Made by a program: the position numbers and the translations under genes
Shown here: one piece after another, positions 32,755 to 35,299 of the stretch
How the letters are laid out: every line of letters begins with the position of its first letter
Position numbering within the stretch: the stretch's first letter is position 1
Notes under the pieces: model-generated
What the model saw: the letters and a program-made list of their open reading frames with translations, nothing else
Database searches by the model: none
Told to the model about the DNA's origin: nothing
Source: Clostridia bacterium
Lineage (GTDB): Bacteria; Bacillota; Clostridia; Oscillospirales; CAG-272
Assembly: GCA_017456545.1 (NCBI GenBank)
Contig: JAFTJE010000005.1
Span: 1-35,299 of the forward strand
Length of the DNA stretch: 35,299 nt
Direction of reading: 5' to 3'

Positions 32755-33426
32755 CTATATCTGTATTCCGTTTATTCCGGTATCAAAATTTTGCGAGGTG
32801 GCTCTCTTGCTCACAAAGAGAGGTGACTCTGCAAGGAATATAGCTGTATAGAAGCAGCCGGAAGCCGCAAATACGGTAAAGGAATAAAATGATGGGAACA
32901 TAATAATATTCAGAAGAGCTGTAACACCACCTACGCTGAGAGCAACGATATGGTTAGTCATAGTTGCCTTGCCCTTATAATGCTTAAGTGCAAGTACAAT
33001 ATAGAATGCAACCACAGTACATGCAAAAGCAAACAGTACTATTTCTAAGATACTGTCGACAAGCAGGTCCTGATATGTTTCATACAAGCTATCATAGTAA
33101 GGATCGTCTTTATAATACGGTTTATCCAGATAATCTATTTCATGAATATATTTGAATAAATTTGTTAATAAGTCGCCGGAGGGAATCAATGACAATGCAT
33201 GTATAACCGACATGGAGCTGAATATAAGCTTAGAATTTTTATTTTCATACAGCTTTATAGAATACAGCAGAAGAATAACTGCAGAAAATGCGGATAAAAG
33301 ACAATGCTCGGTCATTATACCGTGTGCAAAAGCTAATATTCCGTATAGGGAAAGAGATACTATAGCCAATATAAACACAGGGAGTAGTTTTTTAGGCTTG
33401 GAATTTGGTATGTAAGAATGATTCAT
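32755..33426 (-). CDS. Membrane protein, paralogue of upstream gene without SHOCT tail
   Basis: 223 residues from the ATG after AAAGGAGAAAGCT; an ATG eight codons earlier overlaps the upstream gene and is rejected. It has about six hydrophobic segments. Two regions match the upstream gene: the N-terminal block (IPNSKPKKLLPVFILAIVSL against IPTAKQKKPKAAFILSIIAL) and the block HYKGKATMTNHIVALSVGGV against HFRGGAYKSNYIIALCISEA. So it is a tandem paralogue. It ends without the C-terminal SHOCT-like region present in the other two operon members. Function unknown. Confidence 0.75.
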   Translation of the reverse strand: MNHSYIPNSKPKKLLPVFILAIVSLSLYGILAFAHGIMTEHCLLSAFSAVILLLYSIKLYENKNSKLIFSSMSVIHALSLIPSGDLLTNLFKYIHEIDYLDKPYYKDDPYYDSLYETYQDLLVDSILEIVLFAFACTVVAFYIVLALKHYKGKATMTNHIVALSVGGVTALLNIIMFPSFYSFTVFAASGCFYTAIFLAESPLFVSKRATSQNFDTGINGIQI

Positions 33427-33446
33427 AGCTTTCTCCTTTCCTGACA

Positions 33447-34274
33447 TCAAGCTTCAGTATCGCTTTTATATACATTCTCGGTATTCTTGCTTTCCTCTGT
33501 GACAGACCCGTTTGCAAGGTCGTTAAGGAGCTTAACCTTAGCAGCCTCAAATTCCTCCTCGCTGATAACACCGAGTGCAAAGGACTTCTGCAGGGATAAA
33601 AGCTCTGCTTCCACACCTGTCGGTGGGGACATGGGCTGAGCTATAGGCTGGGGAGCTGTATAGTATGGGACAGTGGCCGTTACCTTCTTTCTTACAAAGG
33701 AATTGTAGCCTATAAGGAAAATAACGATATTGATTATAGAAATAGCTCCTATATAGAGTATGCACTTTATCAATCCTACTATAGAGAAATGATGATAAAT
33801 CATTAAAGGATTGAGAAGAGCAGCAGCTTCGCTTATGCAAAGTGCAATAATGTAATTGGATTTGTATGCTCCTCCACGGAAGTGCAATATACCCAGTACA
33901 ATATAGGATGCCAATATCAATTCATCAAACAAGTATGAGTAAGATGTAAAATGGTGCATACCATTAATAATAAAGTCGTTCACCAAAGAGGAATAGAAGC
34001 AGGATAATGCAAACACGGACATTATAAGTCCGTAAATTATATGCTTATCCTCCCGTTCGGACAGGTTTTTGCAATATACAATCAGCAATACGGCTGTTAA
34101 AGCAGGGAAAATCCAATCAATATGGGAGATGTAGTAGGGGTGATCGTAATTACTGATTATATCGTATAATTGAATTAAAACAACCACGCCAATCAGGGAC
34201 AGAGCAATAATCGAAAGTATAAAAGCGGCCTTCGGCTTTTTCTGCTTTGCCGTGGGAATATTAAAAATATCCAT
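33447..34274 (-). CDS. Multi-pass membrane protein with C-terminal SHOCT domain
   Basis: 275 residues. Six or seven hydrophobic segments (about 16-40, 53-68, 80-95, 115-135, 140-165, 170-193) are followed by a Pro-rich linker (PYYTAPQPIAQPMSPPTG, 205-222) and a SHOCT-type short helical module (ELLSLQKSFALGVISEEEFE then AAKVKLL). SHOCT modules are oligomerisation or membrane-associated tails in many bacterial proteins. Its first base overlaps the stop of the upstream gene. No enzyme motif. Paralogous to the downstream gene. Confidence 0.78.
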   Translation of the reverse strand: MDIFNIPTAKQKKPKAAFILSIIALSLIGVVVLIQLYDIISNYDHPYYISHIDWIFPALTAVLLIVYCKNLSEREDKHIIYGLIMSVFALSCFYSSLVNDFIINGMHHFTSYSYLFDELILASYIVLGILHFRGGAYKSNYIIALCISEAAALLNPLMIYHHFSIVGLIKCILYIGAISIINIVIFLIGYNSFVRKKVTATVPYYTAPQPIAQPMSPPTGVEAELLSLQKSFALGVISEEEFEAAKVKLLNDLANGSVTEESKNTENVYKSDTEA

Positions 34275-34765
34275 TACTGTCCTCCGTTTTTAATGGAATT
34301 AAGGATATTGTTGCACTCCTCTCTGGAAATCATACCCTTGTTATAAAGGTCAACTGTTGCAGCGTATCTCTTCTGCTGCTCGGGAGTCATTGCAGGAGCA
34401 GTGTTCTGCTGTGCAAAGTTATTAACAGGCTGTGCATAATAATTTGTGGGGCGTGCAGCCACATTGTTTGCTACAGGCAAGGGCTCAACAGCCTCAAGCT
34501 TAACACCGATTTTTCTTGTGGAGCCAACCAATTCACCAAAGCCCCATACAAGATGTGCTGTAAACAGGGTAGATGCAGCAACTATCAATCCACCGAAAAG
34601 AACTATGGGAGAGTAAATGAAGAAATCGTCATCTTCAATAACTCCGAGTGCAAGCATGATAATAAAGCCGATAACAGCCAATCCTGCCAAAACAATGCCT
34701 ATGTAGGACAAGATAGTGGCAATCAATTTAAGAGTTTTTTCTGAGTTGTAGCGTTTTCCAAACAT
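34274..34765 (-). CDS. Two-helix membrane protein with SHOCT-like tail
   Basis: 163 residues: two membrane helices (about 14-40 and 49-73), a Ala/Asn/Gln-rich linker (about 97-125) and a C-terminal helical module (RYAATVDLYNKGMISREECN) like SHOCT. It is the first gene of the operon, with a GGAG ribosome site and a TTTACA/TACAAT promoter 45 bases upstream. No known function. Shared tails suggest the products form one complex. Confidence 0.75.
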   Translation of the reverse strand: MFGKRYNSEKTLKLIATILSYIGIVLAGLAVIGFIIMLALGVIEDDDFFIYSPIVLFGGLIVAASTLFTAHLVWGFGELVGSTRKIGVKLEAVEPLPVANNVAARPTNYYAQPVNNFAQQNTAPAMTPEQQKRYAATVDLYNKGMISREECNNILNSIKNGGQ

Positions 34766-34810
34766 AATTTTTCTCCTTTTGTAAATTTAGTTGATGATTT
34801 ATGTAAATAT

Positions 34811-34839
34811 ATTGTAGCATAAAAATCCATAAGTGTAAA
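34811..34839 (-). promoter_or_regulatory. Promoter of SHOCT membrane operon
   Basis: On the minus strand TTTACA (34834-34839), 17-bp spacer, TACAAT (34811-34816), about 45 bases before the first ATG. Confidence 0.65.
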
Positions 34840-34889
34840 GTAAAAAACAAAAAAGTCAATTTGGATTAGCATTTTGCATAAAAAGAAGC

Positions 34890-34907
34890 CTCCCATCGCA
34901 AAGGGAG
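34890..34907 (-). terminator. Possible minus-strand terminator
   Basis: CTCCC (34890-34894) pairs with GGGAG (34903-34907); on the minus strand the hairpin is followed by GCTTCTTTTT. Short, so only possible. It would insulate the SHOCT operon from transcription coming from the right. Confidence 0.4.
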
Positions 34908-34964
34908 ATTTCATCGTCATCGTTTTTCTGCTGTTATTACATCATAAATTCGTTTGTTTTTTAA

Positions 34965-35145
34965 GTGAAATATTCGGCTTGTGCCGAATGTGAAATAATG
35001 TGTTATCCCACATTGTGAAATATTGCTCCCTGCAGTCGCAATGTGAAATGAAATTTACCCACATTCGCATCAGCGAATATTTCACATTTGCGAAGCAAAT
35101 ATTTCACAGCGAAGCTATTTCACTTGCCCATAAGGGCAAATTTCG
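34965..35145. repeat. Array of seven hairpins separated by GTGAAAT/ATTTCAC boxes
   Basis: GTGAAAT at 34965, 34990, 35015 and 35043, then ATTTCAC at 35079, 35101 and 35117, with ATTTCG at 35140. Between them are hairpins: ATTCGGC/GCCGAAT (34972-34989), AATGTG/CACATT (34997-35014), ATTGC/GCAAT (35022-35042), ATTCGC/GCGAAT (35063-35078), ATTTGC/GCAAAT (35086-35100), AGC/GCT (35108-35116) and TTGCCC/GGGCAA (35124-35139). The left boxes can pair with the right boxes, so the whole can fold as a branched structure. No coding frame. It resembles structured intergenic repeats of gut Clostridia. Confidence 0.85.
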
Positions 35146-35271
35146 TTGAAAAAAACACATGGATTCTCACTGCGTGAGGCTTTTCCTCGAGCCTTATCCT
35201 TGCAAGCAGAGAACGGCTTACTCGGAAAAGAACGAACCAGCTCCTTGCAGGAGCAAGGAGGCAGGTCGAAA
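35146..35271. other. Leader region with further hairpins
   Basis: Holds CTCAC-TGC-GTGAG (35166-35178) and CTCCTTG-CAGGAG-CAAGGAG (35241-35260); the right arm of the second contains the AAGGAGG ribosome site of the possible gene at 35272, so the hairpin could hide it. No promoter is clear. Confidence 0.5.
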
Positions 35272-35299
35272 ATGCTTCCTTATCAACATAAAAAGGACA
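35272..35299 (+). CDS. Possible start of a gene running off the window
   Basis: An ATG opens a frame reading MLPYQHKKD to the window end, 11 bases after an AAGGAGG ribosome site. Only nine residues are seen. From memory, DUF559-type endonuclease-like proteins of Clostridia often start in a similar way (LPYxxK...), and they occur near repeats of this sort, but nine residues cannot decide it. Confidence 0.35.

Noticed and set aside
34965-35145. CRISPR array or rho-independent terminator series
   Set aside because: The 7-nt boxes change orientation and the intervals are palindromes, unlike spacers; no U runs follow the hairpins.

Overview
The window looks like a chromosomal segment from an anaerobic, low-to-mid GC Gram-positive bacterium of the class Clostridia, probably a gut Oscillospiraceae/Ruminococcaceae-type lineage. 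The evidence is GGAGG-type ribosome sites, sigma-A promoters with 17-bp spacers, AddAB instead of RecBCD, a Na+-pumping decarboxylase, clostridial BlaI/BlaR1 and BspA families, and structured intergenic repeats. I saw no rRNA, tRNA, CRISPR array or insertion sequence. Taxonomic placement is inference.

Layout. 1-3000 is accessory: a truncated cassette of membrane or coiled-coil proteins of unknown function, a small DUF6809-like protein, then an XRE regulator divergent from a near-perfect promoter whose -10 lies inside a 13-bp palindrome. 3030-6527 (minus) is a four-gene Na+-translocating decarboxylase operon (gamma, biotin carrier, beta, alpha). 6722-11735 is a BlaI-type repressor with twin operators, a BlaR1-type M56 sensor protease and a giant leucine-rich-repeat lipoprotein. 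11863-15601 (minus) holds a divergent type IIA topoisomerase B subunit, tadA, and a GltD/NfnB-like flavoprotein. 15843-25289 is a tightly packed plus-strand operon: GtrA-like membrane protein, short QueG-like Fe-S protein, addB, addA, a 134-aa conserved protein and a secreted nuclease lipoprotein.

25295-25670 carries three tandem ~125-bp repeats whose central stem covaries between copies; the third copy is a chimera. There follow an aldo/keto reductase, a phage-like regulatory module (S24-type self-cleaving repressor, zinc-ribbon microprotein, ArpU/sigma-like protein), an FGGY sugar kinase, a phosphatidylethanolamine operon (flippase-like protein, pssA, psd), and an operon of three small membrane proteins, two of them paralogues and two with SHOCT-like tails.

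The right end (34966-35271) is gene-free but highly structured: seven consecutive hairpins separated by GTGAAAT boxes that switch to the reverse complement ATTTCAC half way. A gene probably begins just before the window ends. Four of the five convergent gene pairs (all except 34274-34765 versus the right edge, which is not a pair) are separated by long bidirectional hairpin terminators. The best candidates for something undescribed are the covarying tandem repeat, the right-end hairpin array, the left-edge cassette with its palindromic promoter, and the BlaR1-like sensor with a non-beta-lactam ectodomain next to a surface LRR protein.
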